Shown here piece by piece: positions 20,936-33,857 of a stretch of DNA of 64,000 nt. The notes beneath the pieces were generated by a model. That model did no database searches and was not told the DNA's origin. It saw only the letters and a program-made list of their open reading frames with translations. The position numbers and the translations under genes were made by a program. The stretch is from Cordilura impudica (taxonomy: Eukaryota; Arthropoda; Insecta; Diptera; Scathophagidae), in NCBI GenBank assembly GCA_963682025.1, contig OY821521.1, positions 95,092,051-95,156,050 of the forward strand, read 5' to 3'. Within the stretch, counting starts at the first letter, position 1; each line of letters starts with the position of its first letter.

Positions 20936-21690
20936 TAGCAATATTTAATGCAAAATTAAAATTGAAGAGGTCCATAACAAAACGCAATAATTCCACTTTT
21001 TAAGTTTTTAGTGTTTTTTTCAACTAAATCCGTTTCTACATATTGAAATCTATGTGCAAATTGTTATAAAACATACCAAAGGTCAATAATTTTACTGTAA
21101 TTCAATACCAAAAATAACGATTTAGACCAAAATGAAATAATTCCAATATATATCCTACTAACATTAATTCTGTGGTCACAAGCATTAACCGCCTAAGTCG
21201 AAAATCATGCTTCTGAGAAAAATAACTTTTTATATAAATGTAATGGGGCTTCATTACGACTTAGGTCAGAATGTTTTCATTAATAACTTTTTATTTAACA
21301 GTGTCAGAGAAATGGGGATTTCACGTAAATATAAAGCACTTTTAATAGAACATGATAGCAAAGATAACCCAAATCGTCGAATACCATGCTTAAGAGAAAA
21401 ATTACGTTTTATATAAATGCAATAGTGCTTCATTACGACTTAGGCCAGTATGTTTTCATTAATAACTTTTTACTAAACAGTGTCAGAGAAATGGGGATTT
21501 CACGTAAATATAAAGCATTTTTAGTAGAACATGATAGCATTTATAACTCAAGTCGTTCTTAAGTCGACTTAGGCGCTTATCGCTTGTGACCACAAAATAA
21601 AATATATTAATTTTTCCAAAAAATTGGTGGAATTATTGCATTTTGTTATGGACCTCCTCAATTGAAAAGATTAATTTGTAACTTTTTTTT
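20936..21690. mobile_element. Nested inverted-repeat (foldback-like) element
   Basis: Outer arms: GAGGTCCATAACAAAACGCA at about 20,967 with its complement TGCATTTTGTTATGGACCTC at about 21,637. An inner pair of arms encloses a second element at 21,170-21,598. No coding. Confidence 0.6.
21170..21598. mobile_element. Inner MITE with a 178-bp tandem duplication
   Basis: Ends TGTGGTCACAAGC...CGCCTAAGTCG and the complement CGACTTAGGCG...GCTTGTGACCACA. Inside, a unit of about 178 bp is present twice (about 21,207-21,384 and 21,385-21,554), recognised by TGTCAGAGAAATGGGGATTT at 21,302 and 21,480. Confidence 0.6.
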
Positions 21691-21838
21691 TTTGATATCG
21701 CATAATTTTTAAAGTCTCTTGACTCCTTACTTTAACTTTGGATATTCCAACGCCGACTGCAATTTTTCAGATCGAAGTTAATTCTTTTTATAAAAAAAAA
21801 ACATCAAATAACTAAGAAATTATAATATATGTAAGTAA

Positions 21839-22998
21839 CTAGCTGACCCGGCAAACTTTGTTTTGCCACATAATTAATTTATAGTGAATATTGATCGACT
21901 AATCACATGAAGAACTTATTGGCTCATGAGATCTTCCACGCCCATTTTTGGCATGACTACTTAGATTAACAACCAATTGATGTACAGACAGTTTTAAGAC
22001 TGTGGACATGATAGTATTCCAGATATATGATGATATGAGTTTACCATATATAGGAGATGCCATGCCCACTTGTTTGATACTGCCCATTTTTCACATAACT
22101 TCTCACACTCATCATTCGTAAACTCATACCTAGTTTCAAGACTGTCGAGTTTATAGTACTCCAGGTAATATTTTTTTGTGGGAGTTGCCACGCCCACTAA
22201 CCCAATCCCGCCCATTTTTGGTATGGCTTCTAACATTAACAACCAATTGACGTGCAGAAAGTTTCAAGACGCTGGCCATCATAGTACTCTAGATATATGA
22301 TGATATTTATTTACCATGTATGGGAGGTGCCACGCCCACTGCTTTGATCCCGACAATTTCTCACATAACTTCTTACACTCAACATTCGTGAACTCACAGA
22401 TAATATTTTTGCTGCAGATAATATTTTTTGTATGGGAGTTGCCACGCCCACTAATCTAATCCTGCCCATTTTTGGTACGACTACTCACATTAATAACTCA
22501 TTAACTCAGACAAAGTTCCAAGGCTTTCACTATTACACTACTCCAGAAATATATGACATTATATGTCTATTTGTATAGGGGTACCACGCCCACTGATCTG
22601 ATCCCGCCCATTTTTTCCCGAGTACTAACGTTGATAACATATGAACTCACACTAAGTCCCAAGGCTTTATCTATTACAGTGCTCTAGATATATGACATTA
22701 AATATTTCTTTGTATGATAGGTGCCACGCCCATTGGCCCGTTCACGCCCATTTTTATTACAACTCTTTAAATTAGTTTAGTATGTACATGTGCATAGTTT
22801 CAGAACTTAATCCAGATATTATATGTTAAAACTTTGTATGAGATCTGCCACGCCCACTTGTTATCGGGAAATTTCCCGGACTTTTCTTGGGTATTTGGGC
22901 AGAGACCTGTCCGAATTGGTGATAAGCATCGAAATCGGTCCAGGCGTTCTTGAGTTATCAGCGTAGTAACTAACACGACTTTCTTTTATATATATAGA
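21839..22998 (-). mobile_element. Non-autonomous Helitron with tandem units (H3)
   Basis: On the minus strand: A then TCTATATATATAAAAGAAAG at 22,998, and at the other end the hairpin GGCAAAACAAAGTTTGCC, then GGGTCAGCTAG followed by T. All Helitron criteria are met. The interior has seven GCCACGCCCAC boxes (about 22,058 to 22,845) spaced 113-142 bp, shorter on average than in H2. No helicase relic. Confidence 0.9.
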
Positions 22999-23239
22999 TG
23001 ATCAAAAAAGAAAACTTTAAATCTAAATGGTATTAAAATTTAAAGGTCAATTATCGGCAACTGTATTAAAATGGTAAAAGAACCCAACAGTGGTTGTAAG
23101 GGGGGAGATCGAAAAAGCCTTAACATACATAGAACGTAAAGATAAGGAAACCATTGTACCTATAGTTATTTTATTTAATTGAAATTTTATTAAAGCTTAC
23201 AAAAAAGGAAAAGTTTTATAGTTCTAATGAATTCTTATG

Positions 23240-23890
23240 TGCTTATTGACCTTTTGACCTTTTATACTGGTTTGTGGCATTTTTTTTTTGAACAGGTAGT
23301 TGATCTCCGTTTAAAATCTTCCACATTTTGGGACACTTTTTGTGCTATTCAAATCCTTTTTTAGGAGAGCCAAATAACCCTCCAATGGTCTAAGCTTAAT
23401 ACAGTTTGGAGCATTTGCCTCCATTGGTACAAAAGCCAAGTTATTGTTCTTTTACCATTCAAAAGCTTTCTTGCCGTAATGGCAGGATGCCACATCGGGC
23501 CAAAAATATATCGTTGGCTTATGAAAGGAAAAGATCTTCCTTTTTCATACACTCCATAATATAAATTTCAGTATTTATAGAGCCCGTTGTAACAACTGAC
23601 TTCAACATTTTGCCACAATTGCATATTGCTTTCCATATCAGGAACTTTTTTTGGATATTTAGTCTGCTTTTTATTCCTAAACTTTTCTTAAATATTTCCT
23701 CGAGAACTAGCAACTTTGTATGTTTTCAAATATGCATTGGCCTTAACTTTTCGCACCAAATAATTCGAGTACTAAGGTGTGTGCTTTTCAAACGGATTTG
23801 TTGGGAGCTCTCTTCGATATGCTTTCTATTCATGTGGACTATTCTTTCTTCCCAAACCAAGTTTCGTATCCATTTTCAAATTCTCTTAAT
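23240..23890 (-). pseudogene. DD37E Tc1-like transposase relic
   Basis: Minus-strand fragments: IQKKFLIWKAICNCGKMLKS and VVTTGSINTEIYIMECMKKE (about 23,655-23,540), then in another frame TIYFWPDVASCHYGKKAFEW, a stop, FVPMEANAPNC and KLRPLEGYLALLKK. The Asp of FWPD and the Glu of RPLE are separated by 37 positions (counting the stop), so this is a DD37E member of the IS630-Tc1-mariner superfamily. The first catalytic Asp block is not readable. No inverted ends found. 22,999-23,239 has nothing recognisable. Confidence 0.65.
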
Positions 23891-23937
23891 ACTTTCTAAT
23901 AACTTAACACTTGCCATAAACTATACATATTCTTGGT

Positions 23938-24646
23938 CAATATAAAAGGAGAAGTCGATCTAGCGATGTCCGTCTGTCTGTAGCAGCAGTTTGGTATTGT
24001 ATTTGGATTATATAGACAAAACAGGCTTAAATGTAAGATACTTCGATAAAAAAATTTCATATTTCTAGCTTTTACCGTTTTCAAAATTTTTGACTTTGAA
24101 AAAACCCTATTTTCACCATTAAAAGCTTATAAAACCGACAAAGGAGGTCCGATCAAGCTCAAATTTTTTTTGCAAGCTTTTCTAAGCATAAGGTCTCTCT
24201 CCACTGAGAGACTTATAGAGATATAGTACTCAAAAAGTATTTTTTTTCACTTGGACTGCCCCATTTACATATCGATTTGTATAAGCGATGTATACACATT
24301 TGTGATTGCTTATTGCTTTTGTTGTTTTTTTATTTGTACACGTGAACAACAAAAAGTGTATGAATCGCTAATAAACCAATAAAAAAAAAATGCAATTGTA
24401 TGTTTTTGCATTTATGCTGATTGCATTTAATAATTGCTTTCATTAAAAAAAAACACGAAAATACCAAAATTTTTGTAATTGTCTTATTAATTTTGAACAT
24501 CACTGTAAAAATCTTGCCATGGTATCGTGAAATCTAGCCTTTATTTTGTCTCTTAGTGTTAACAACCTTAGTTATAATAATGTATTCAGAGCACGGGTGG
24601 AGGGCAAAAAGATTCGGCTCAGCCGAATTTAATACTCTTACTTGTT
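23938..24646 (+). mobile_element. HINE-B copy upstream of the ZIP promoter
   Basis: Has the GTCGATCTAGCGATGTCC core with GTCTGTCTG near 23,980, and a 3' end GATTCGGCTCAGCCGAATTT then ACTCTTACTTGTT at 24,610-24,646. The 5' hairpin is missing. Its 3' end lies about 310 bp before the ZIP TATA box; 24,647-24,956 between them shows no other feature. Confidence 0.65.
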
Positions 24647-24956
24647 TCGTTTTTAATTTAAAATTTTTTAAATAATTTTCACAAAAACAAACAATTTTTT
24701 TTCAAGGAATTTCTTTCCTTTTGAATAAAATATTGTTTATATTTTATTATATTAATTACTGGTGCGGTGCGGTTTTCTTTAAAACATGGCTTAATAAAGC
24801 ACGTTTGCTAATTTCATTAGCAATATCTTCTTAACAAAGGATTAAGAGAATACCTTTGTTTAAATAGCGAAACAGCTGTTCATAATTTGCGACAATTGTA
24901 AGCTGAATGAATTTATATTTATCAACAACCCAGAAGCATGCAAAATGATTTATTTT

Positions 24957-24993
24957 TATAAAAGGCAACCGCATGTCATAAAAATTCAGTTGA
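24957..24993 (+). promoter_or_regulatory. TATA + initiator core promoter for the ZIP gene
   Basis: TATAAAAGG at 24,957-24,965 and TCAGTT (Inr consensus) with its A at 24,988. The distance from TATA to A is 31 bp, the standard spacing. No DPE match was found downstream. It implies a 5' UTR of about 486 nt if unspliced. It is the best candidate start for the transporter; a decayed retroelement promoter cannot be excluded. Confidence 0.6.
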
Positions 24994-25473
24994 GAGAATA
25001 AATCTTACTATACTACGAGTATATAACTAAACAAGTATTTTTCGATCGTTTAAAACACGTTCGTAAATAAATATGTCTGGTATGTACGAGTATGTCTACA
25101 ATCTTAAAACAGTTGGTAATAACATCATGTCTATAACAACATTTTTCTCAGTTGGCTTTTGGTTACGTGCTCGCTCTCCTGCAGAGAGAATAACGATAAG
25201 AAAAAGCCTTAAAAAAAATAATAACAGAAGAACACTACGGTGAAATAACAGTAAACATATAATTCAAATATCAGTATTGTGTAAAAGGTTTAACGGTAAA
25301 GATCACGTTTGTCGAAAATTTTAAATTCAAAACAAGAAATAAAAACAAAAAATAACAACAAAAACAAAAATTCCCGCGTACATGCATTCAAATTAAATCC
25401 CATGCGCGTCTTAAAGAAAACTGTAAATAAATAACATTTTTATTTTAAATTTTTAAAGAAATCAAAACACAAA

Positions 25474-26686
25474 ATGGAAAACGATAGTGATACGAGTAGC
25501 CACGATTTATTGGTGGCAAAATGTGTGGCCATGTCTTGTATGTTTTGTGCAACAATCTTGTTCGGTACAATACCATTTATACTAAATTATTGGTTAAAGT
25601 GGACGGAACAAGGTTCAAGTGCCCAATCAGCCAATGTGGTGACATGGTTACTGTACTTTGGCGGTGGCGTGTTGTTAGCCACAACATTTATTCATTTACT
25701 GCCAGAAATAGGTGAGGTGGCCGAACGTTTACAAAGCTGTGAACAAATAATAAATGTTAATTTTGCTATTCCGGAGACCTTAATGTGTGCTGGGTTCTTT
25801 TTAATGTATCTGATAGAGGAGGTGTTACACATGTTTATACATAGAAGTGAAAAGCAAGCATCGGGCAAGAAGATGAGTGCTGCAGAAGCCTTCGAGAGGG
25901 GACATAGTGTGCGTAATAGTGTTTTGGTGAGGGGTGATAAAAAGAAAGACGACAATGAGACAGTTTCCTCATCTTCCACCACATTAGCAATAGTTCCGAA
26001 AGATGTTACATATGATAATTTTAATTATGAAAGCTCAACTTCTGAATTGGCGGCATCACAATCACATGGAAATATTTATGATGCGGAAAAACAAATATCT
26101 AACTTACCGGCTTCAAAATCTAACACTGAGCAGCACGTTCATGAGCATGCTTTGGAAAAACATTTTGACGAACATTTACACGATGTTGGTGGTGGTGGTC
26201 ATGGTCACTCTCATTTACCAATACCAGCTTATGATGATAATGATATCTTAAGAGCTTCTCTTCGCGGTCTGGGCATTGTCTTGGCTTTGTCTTTACATGA
26301 AATTTTCGAAGGTTTAGCTATAGGCTTAGAAGAAAGCACCACTTCGGTATGGTTTCTTTTTGCAGCTGTTTCAGCTCACAAATTGGTTTTGGCCTTTTGT
26401 GTGGGTGTTGAACTAATAGTGGCTCGAACTCCTCGAACTTTAGCCATAGTATACACCATTACATTTGCTATTGTCAGTCCTATTGGTATTGCGATAGGCA
26501 TAGCTGTCAGTAGTACGTCCAGCAACGGAGACGACAGTATACTTTCTATGATCCTGCAAGGTATAGCATGCGGTACTTTAGTGTATGTGGTATTTTTCGA
26601 GATATTAGCCAAACAACATGTTGGTTTTGGAGCTTTTATTGCGATGTTTGTTGGTTTTGGCCTAATGTTTGGTTTACAAAATATCG
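25474..26686 (+). CDS. ZIP (SLC39A1-3-like) zinc transporter, main coding exon
   Basis: Moves zinc (and perhaps other divalent metals) into the cytosol across the plasma or an internal membrane. The start has a good fly context (CAAAATGG). Residues 1-404 plus one base of codon 405 are encoded here. Visible: TM1 about 14-40, TM2 about 55-77 (FGGGVLLATTFIHLLPE), TM3 about 98-121, a long variable loop about 124-255 with His-rich HVHEHALEKHFDEH and GGGGHGHSH, TM4 about 264-285 with the ZIP signature SLHEIFEGLAIG (H275, E276, E279), TM5 about 291-315 with SAHKLVLAFCVGVE (H302), and TM6-TM8 to about 404. The exon ends ATATCG at a GTAAGT donor (26,687). Reading on without splicing adds 28 residues unlike a ZIP tail and stops at 26,772. 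Joined to 51,732-51,844 the protein is 441 aa. It resembles the Drosophila Zip42C/Zip88E group; which one is unclear. Confidence 0.93.
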
Positions 26687-26784
26687 GTAAGTTTAAAGCG
26701 AGTCAATTTTCATGCACTCCACCCCCGTATAATTTGTTTGTAGTGGTGCTTCTAAATATCGAAAAAATTTAACCTAATTCAAAC

Positions 26785-27035
26785 TTTTATTATACCGATC
26801 GAGTTGATTTAGCGATATCCGTCCGTCCGTCCGACTGTATGTCTGTCTGTCTGTCTGTCCGTCCATCTGTCTGTCTGTATGTGTGTCTATATGCCTTGAA
26901 ATCAAACCGCAGCACAGTGCTACATTTGGCCAATTCAAGACGCCAATTCTTATACTGACTTGAAATTCGGCATTCAGACCCTTTTTGAATGCGAATATAA
27001 TATTACGTTATGGTCGGTCTAGACCGACTATACGA
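26785..27035 (+). mobile_element. HINE-A fragment with an expanded GTCY tract
   Basis: TTATACCGATCGAGTTGATTT, then more than 60 bp of GTCC/GTCT units (26,818-26,890), a short body, and TCGGTCTAGACCGA at about 27,012. Lies directly inside the 5' end of the ZIP intron. 27,036-27,622 holds only a lone TGCCACGCCCA box near 27,121. Confidence 0.5.
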
Positions 27036-27622
27036 TTCCCAATTATATTCACTTAAAATTCGATACACATATTCTCAATGGATGTGGAAATAATATCACA
27101 GAAAAGGGGGCCGTCAGATAACTGCCACGCCCATCTTAATAGAAATATATTATGACTTCGTGCTTTCAAAGACGTTAAAAATAATATAGCAAAAAATTAG
27201 GGCCGTTGGATAATTGTTTGAATTCAAAATTAATGATATGAATAAATATTATTTTTTTCAATAATAGGTTTTAAACACATTAGTAATTATTGATGCGAAT
27301 TAATTTAATATTGTTAGTCAAACTCAAAGACACATTTCGTATCTTTAAGGAACATTTTTTTTTTGTAATTAATACTTATTTCTAATTTGAAAAGTAGTTC
27401 AACTCGGAATCACTTTCATATTCCACACCACAATCGTCAACATAGACTAAATCGGAAAAGCTTTCATATTATTCAGGACAATTGTAGAATTTCTGAGCAT
27501 AGTATTCCTCACTTTGTTTTTGGGTTTTTACGTAGACTACAGATATCAGATAATGAGAAGGTATTAGCAGTCTATTAAGTAAATCCAAATTTGTGTTAAC
27601 TCTTGGCATATTTCTTATATAC

Positions 27623-27985
27623 TAGCAGATTCCAGCGAAATTAGAGTGCAAATTCTAGGAAATTTTAGTTTTTGATTTAATAAAGACCCTAAAGGTATGC
27701 TTCACAATTCAACTCATTTTAAATGAAGAAAACGAACTCAACACATTAACACAAACACATTAACAAATTTAATAAACACACACATAGCATTGTATAATTT
27801 TATGTATGTGTTAGTAACGACTTTAAATGATCATAACTCCAAAAAAATGTTGCAGACGATGAAAATTTGTAAATCATGAAACCAGCTAAAAGGAAATACC
27901 TTTGAAATGATAAATTTTTTGTCAAAATCGGGATAAAACTGTGAAACTTACATCGGTCACAAGAAATCGCCTTGCCTATTAAAAT
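27623..27985 (+). repeat. Repeat family D, uninterrupted copy
   Basis: Starts near CTAGCAGATTCCAGC and ends near CGCCTTGCCTATTAAAATTAT. Other copies are at 32,863-33,778 (carrying an insert) and 50,203-50,557 (inverse). It carries the empty version of the insertion site used at 33,041-33,586. Confidence 0.6.
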
Positions 27986-30900
27986 TATATATGCTTCTCT
28001 AAGTGTCTTATATCCGCCAGTGCTGTCATCCGTGGCAATAAATTGCCATTTAGACGATTTTTCATACTATTTTTACTCAAAAAATTACTGATTACTTTAA
28101 ACTTTATATCTACTCTTTTTTAACATATTTCGAATTAAAAATTATTTTTGATGTGCAAACATCTATACGTTCAGAGGGGAAAAATTTATTTCACAATACA
28201 ATCACATAAACAGAGTAAGACAAACACTGTGTGAGGTACGATTGTATTGGTGAAAAGATTAGGAAGCGTTTGTAGATAAAACGAAGCCACAATTTAATGA
28301 GGAAGTGTTTGAAGATAAAATGAGGGAGCGAGTAGCGTTTTCTAAAATTAAAAATTAAAAATTAAAAACGAAAAATTAAAAATTATCCAGTTGAAATAAT
28401 AAATAAAAATAAATATTTTTATATTAACAGAGCCCCTGCAGTTGTTTGCTACAAGTGATTCATATATGACGCTTTCTGTTTGATTTTAAAAAAGTGCCAT
28501 AAAAAAATCTGAATTGCTAGATGTTTACACATCTCCCCATGTAATCGGACTCACATGATTTTTTTAATACCAGATTTACCAATTCACCTACAAAATTGTA
28601 CGTAGTTGATCAGATGATCATTTTTATACTCTATAACAATATGTGGTTAGTAGGGTGGGCCTTAATAAAATAAGTGTTCAAGCTCTCGGTCTCACCCCCT
28701 TGCAATATGCGAATAGCAAAAAAACTTAGAAATACAAATTTTTGGGCCAATCAAAAAACATTTAGTCGTGCCTCAACGCGATTGAAAATTTCAAGTGCGT
28801 TTATATGGGGGAAAATATGACTTTTTGTCATATTTTACGAAAATTTCGTTCTATAATTTATTTTTTCCGACAAGTTGTTATATAATTCGGGATCAGTATT
28901 AAATTATCCTTTCAAGAAGCTATAAAACTTCAAAATCGAATAAAACCTCGCCAAGAAATAGCAAATGCCCCAGACCACTTTTGTGCTAAAAAAAACTAGC
29001 TCATGAAATTTGATGGCATTTTTTTCAACTTTGAGAAATTGATTAAAGCCATAATTTCTTTTTAGTCTCTATACTTATAAGTACTCAGATATGAAGTATT
29101 TTATTACCACGTTGTTAACCTATTGTGCATTGAGACCGAAAATGGAAATTTTTTTTATAAAATTTTGAAAACTCCTTTTACAAGTTTTAAAAAATTTTCT
29201 TAAAAAAATTAAAAAAAATGGATCTAAAACCTTAAGGTTTTATTAAATACATGTTAAAGATTAAATCCCTATGCCAGAATTTTTTCGACAAGGATTTTAT
29301 CTGTGCGGATTTCGAGAAAAATGGGATTTTAGTAAAATATTTTGTAAATGTACTCTTTCTAAGTACTTTATATCAAAAATTCATCACTTTTCTACTTTTA
29401 AATGTTATATTTTATCTTAATAGCCTAGGATTTCGGAAAAAAATAATGTGACCCCTTATGTAATTGGGGTCACATATGACCCCAAACTAATAAAAGACAA
29501 TTTATTCAAAAAATTCAAATATTTTGTAAGTGCTGTTGAATTTTTAGATGCGATGCTTAAAATAGAATAACCAAATGTGTATAACTTCTGCTCCTAAAAT
29601 TTGGGATAAATCCGAGAACGATCACCCATTATTTGCCAAGGCCAGCTTTGGATTTTAAGATATTTTTAAATAAAAATGACCTAAAATTAGTTTTTCTGTT
29701 AAACTCGATGAAACCACTATTTAGAATTTAAGAAAAATAATTCGGTTAGTTTTTATGTGATATATCTTTGCTGCAATTATCTGCTTATTGCTCGCGAATA
29801 TAAATTAAAACAACTTTTAACCAATTTTGTTATAAAATTATTTTATGTATAAAAACTATCTATATTTTTCTAATAAAATAAGAAGACCCACAAATAACCC
29901 AAAGCAAATAAAAAACAATTTATTCAAAAGAATATGAAATATAAAATTAATTCTATTTATTGTGGTGTATTTAATGATGATTTAGTGTTGGATTCAAATT
30001 GTTTTCTGTAATCACTTACGACTTGCAATAATTATTGCTTTTCTTTAATTTTATATTATTATATTAATTTTGTATTTCATATTGTTTGCGTCATTTGTGT
30101 GTGTGACTATCTTAAAATTAATCTTTGGCCCCAACAAGTCTATGGACAAAGTTTCAGATCGATCGCATGAGGGGAAGTGAGGTTTAATTCTCTCCGTGAC
30201 TGAGCGTGACTATACATTACTGTGCGTGACTGTGTCAAAGTTAATCTTTTTTACGGCAAGGCTATCGACTAAGTTTCAAATCGATCGGATAAGGGGAAAT
30301 GGTTGCCCCATGGCAGACAGACAGAGAGTATGAGTTAAAAGAGTTTACAAAAAATACTATGGCCTGAAGATATTTTTTTTTTAATTAACAATAATAAATT
30401 ATTTTCAAGCATAAAACTAGTGCTTTTTGTTTCATTGTAAATTAGTGCCTTTTAGTGCTTTTTGCTTGGAAACATTTGCTCAATAGTATGTTTGGGCTTA
30501 AGCAAAGAACTTTATTTGTTGTTTTGCCATCGCTTTGAAAACAACAGGCCCATTCGTATATAGATGTCATTATTTGAGATCGGCAGCTGCATTACATTTG
30601 AAAATGCTTTGCCAATCATAGAATTCTAACTGGGAATCTTTAAAAGTGTCTATTGAGCAGATCAATTTATGATCAATGAAAAATAAGCAGTTTGGAACTG
30701 ACTCTTTTGAATTTGACCTCGCGAAAAATGTGGAAATCGTACAACTTGAATAATTTGAGTTTATCTTCAAAACTTGTTAAACTGTATTTCGAATAGAGCT
30801 ATCAGTTAAAAGGTATTGAGATATTCTTTATAATGACATTTACCAAATTTTATTTGCAAAAAAAGTCTAATGGAAATTATCTCTTAATTAAAATTATGTG

Positions 30901-31623
30901 ATGGAATAGCGTAAAAGCCGATATTTTAAAATATATATATATATGTATATATGTAGCTTGTTGCTGATAAATAATCTCTTCGACACTTGTTCTAAATTTA
31001 ATAATTAAGAAAGAGAAATTAGATGTATATTTGTATTTGTAAACTTGTTATTTAAATAATTCTAAAGAAAGAAAAAGTTTAAATTTACTATTTGTACCTA
31101 ATTTTATACCTGACTTTGTATTTTTATTTACAACTGATAAACCGCCAGATAAACTCTGTAATTTAATTAAGCAGTGAAATAGAAACAACCATCAGCATCA
31201 ACAATTATTTCTTTTTTTTGAAAAATACTTTACCAAACTAAAGATTTTATGTTTATAGCGTTTGTCATATATGAGTAAGTAGTAAAAAATTTAGTTCATT
31301 TGTAATATTAAAGCCGGTTTTAATACCTTTCAAATGTCATCTCAACAGAACTGGTAGAGAAACTACTTATGCTTTATGTGTACCAAGTTTCCATGAATTC
31401 TGAGGGGGAAACCCGTTCATTGCTTATAAATGGAAGTCCCCTCTTACTGTTTACGCAACCACGATTCATTTTTTTTTTTCATTGTTGAGAATAAATCTTG
31501 TGTAAAAAAAATCACAAAAACCCAAAACCACAAAAAGTTAAAAAAAATCGGTTCTTTTTATTAAATCGTAAAAAAAATATATCGAAAACGTTTGTAAGCA
31601 GAATCAATTAATAACAAATAAAA
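27986..31623. other. Largely unassigned intronic sequence
   Basis: Contains a GGGTGGGCC-type repeat start near 28,647, a family E repeat at about 30,186-30,350 (GTGACTGTGTCAAAGTTAATC, shared with 47,042-47,145), and a TA microsatellite at 30,932-30,956. Small open frames here have no recognisable motifs. HINE-A scraps appear at 31,624-31,690. Confidence 0.4.
28346..28387 (+). repeat. Short AAAAATT heptamer run
   Basis: About six units of the same heptamer as the two large arrays, with one AAAAACG variant. No HINE-B end was found next to it. Confidence 0.6.
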
Positions 31624-31983
31624 ACACTAAGAAAGTTATAATCGATCTAGACAGGCTGTAGGATAAGCTATACCATAAGCTTCTAAGGTCATTAATGGAC
31701 ATAAAAATAAGGACAGTACTTTACCACAACTATAGTTGCACAACTTTTGTGGGCTATAAACAATTTTGGACTATAAACGAATTTTTTTTATAAGCCACTT
31801 TATGGAATCCTTATAATATCCACATTTTGGACAATATTACAATTATTTTCTTCAATAGGATCATTTTTTTAAACAAAATAAAAGTTTATTTAAATATAAT
31901 CAAATATTGATTTAAATTAAATTAGTAGCTTAAACAAAAACCTTTATTATTAATTAATTCAAATGCTTTAAAAGTTTATAAAA

Positions 31984-32717
31984 CAAGTAATGTGTGTACA
32001 ATGTGTTTAGAGACCCTATCTCTTAGGCCCAACTAACTGGATATAGAAACTATGCATAAACCAAATTTAAGTGGGATTTTTATAAATTTTTTGGCTGCAG
32101 ATATGAAAAACTTCATATCGGATGCTATATCTATATGGACCGATCCAGATCATGTTTGGTAAAAGCTCTTGTATTTCGCAAAAATATATACAAACAAAAT
32201 TTGAGAAGAATCAGTGCAATATTTTTGTTTTTTGAAAGATTTAAGTGAAGATCGGGAAGCAGCTCTATATGGGGCCTATGACTAAGAGTTGTCCCATAGG
32301 GTCATTTTTGGACTACTCATTAATGGATGTAATAGACGCATACAAACCCAATATGAGCAAGATCTATATGACAATTTAGATCTTATGGCAATTTATGCCG
32401 ATTTCGTAGGGGTCATTTGTATGGGGGCTAAGTCTGAACATGGACCGATTCTCACCGATTTCAACAGCGTTCATCCTATGGCCGATAAAAGCTTAAATAC
32501 CAAATTTGATCACAATATATATATATTTGCCACCTGCAGTTTGATTATAAAGTTTACACACAGACGGACGGACGGACGGACATCGTTAAATCGAATCAGA
32601 TAGTGATTCTGATTCTATCTGTATAATAAAGATGGGTCTAGGTCAAATATTTTTGGTAGTTACAAACAGCAGCACAAAGTCATTATACCCAAACCACATA
32701 GTGGTATAGGGTATAAA
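31984..32717 (-). mobile_element. HINE-A copy 5
   Basis: Begins CAAGTAATGTG with the palindrome lost, body intact, (GGAC)n tract near 32,565, and ends ACATAGTGGTATAGGGTATA. The 104-aa plus-strand open frame over it is a repeat by-product. Confidence 0.7.
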
Positions 32718-32862
32718 AAGGTAAATAATGTATATGCTTCATAGACTTAAAGTATCAGATTAATTTTAAGTCTTTGGATGACTAAATCAAACACAACAGA
32801 GATGTCAGTTTCATAGATTCTCTATGAAATAAAAATTGCAAAATGTTGAACGTTTTAGAAGA

Positions 32863-33778
32863 ACTAGCAGATTCCAGCCCTCGAAATTCGAGTGCAAATT
32901 ATAGGAAACTTTATTTTTTCATTAAATAAAGACCCTAAAAGTATTATAGCCAATTATAGCCAATTCACAAATCAACACAAAAAATAAACTCATTTTTAAT
33001 ACAAACACATTAACAAGTTTAATAAACACACACATAGCATCCCTGCAGGAAATAGCAATAGTGAAACAGTACTGATTCACTATTGACTTTGTCACCAGTA
33101 CTACTGACCAACTATACCCCAGACAATGTAATTTTCTGTAGGCATTTAACATGTACGTGTCATTGTAAATCACTAGTGACATTGGTACTATTGATTAGGT
33201 AGTGACTAGGTAGTTCTCATGGGACCATATGTAGACATTGGAAACAGACATTCTTGTACAAATTTGATTGTTCTTTCACTTTTCTTTTATAACTTGGTTT
33301 ACTTTTTATGTTTTTTTATTTGATTTATTATAAAATATATTTTTATTTACCTTTTATATTAAATTTTTCTATAACTTGTTTTAAAGCTTTAGTTTTTCAT
33401 CCAACCACGTGTTTTTCCAACAAAACTATAGAAAGCAAGAAGAAACAGAAATAACTTCACTATGGAAAGTTTTTTTGACAGATAAAGTAAAGTAAATAGT
33501 GAAGACGCTTAGTTGACAATGTCAACAAAATAGTAGACAAAAGTGGTGACTTGGAGACACTTAACCCCAGGCTTCCTGCAGGGATTGTATAATTTTATGT
33601 ATGTGTTAGCAGCAACTTTAAATGCAATTTACTCAAAATAAAGGAAAAAATTTAAAAATCTGTAAATCTGCAAATCGGCTAAAAAGAAACACCTTTCAAG
33701 TAATATACGTTTGGTCAAAATCGGAATAAAACGGTAGAACAAAACATCAGTCACAAAAATCGCCTAGCTTATTAATAT
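32863..33778 (+). repeat. Repeat family D copy interrupted by a MITE
   Basis: Starts CTAGCAGATTCCAGCCCTCG and ends ATCGCCTAGCTTATTAATATT. Split at 33,041-33,586. Confidence 0.65.
33041..33586. mobile_element. MITE-like insert with CCCTGCAGGAA ends
   Basis: Inverted ends CCCTGCAGGAA and TTCCTGCAGGG, about 546 bp. The uninterrupted family D copy at about 27,796 reads CATAGCATTGTATAAT; here CATAGCAT lies left and ATTGTATAAT right, so only AT is duplicated (or nothing, if the ends include T and A). No gene inside. Confidence 0.65.
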
Positions 33779-33857
33779 TTTAGATACTGTAATCTTAGAT
33801 TGTTATTTCTTAAGAAGATTCTAAAATAAATGATTCCATTTTTGCTCAATTTCATTG

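Noticed and set aside
26687..26772. ZIP reading frame continuing to a stop at 26,772 as the real protein end
   Set aside because: A strong GTAAGT donor sits at 26,687, the extra 28 residues do not look like a ZIP tail, and a phase-compatible GHSH-containing exon exists at 51,732. Kept only as possible intron retention.
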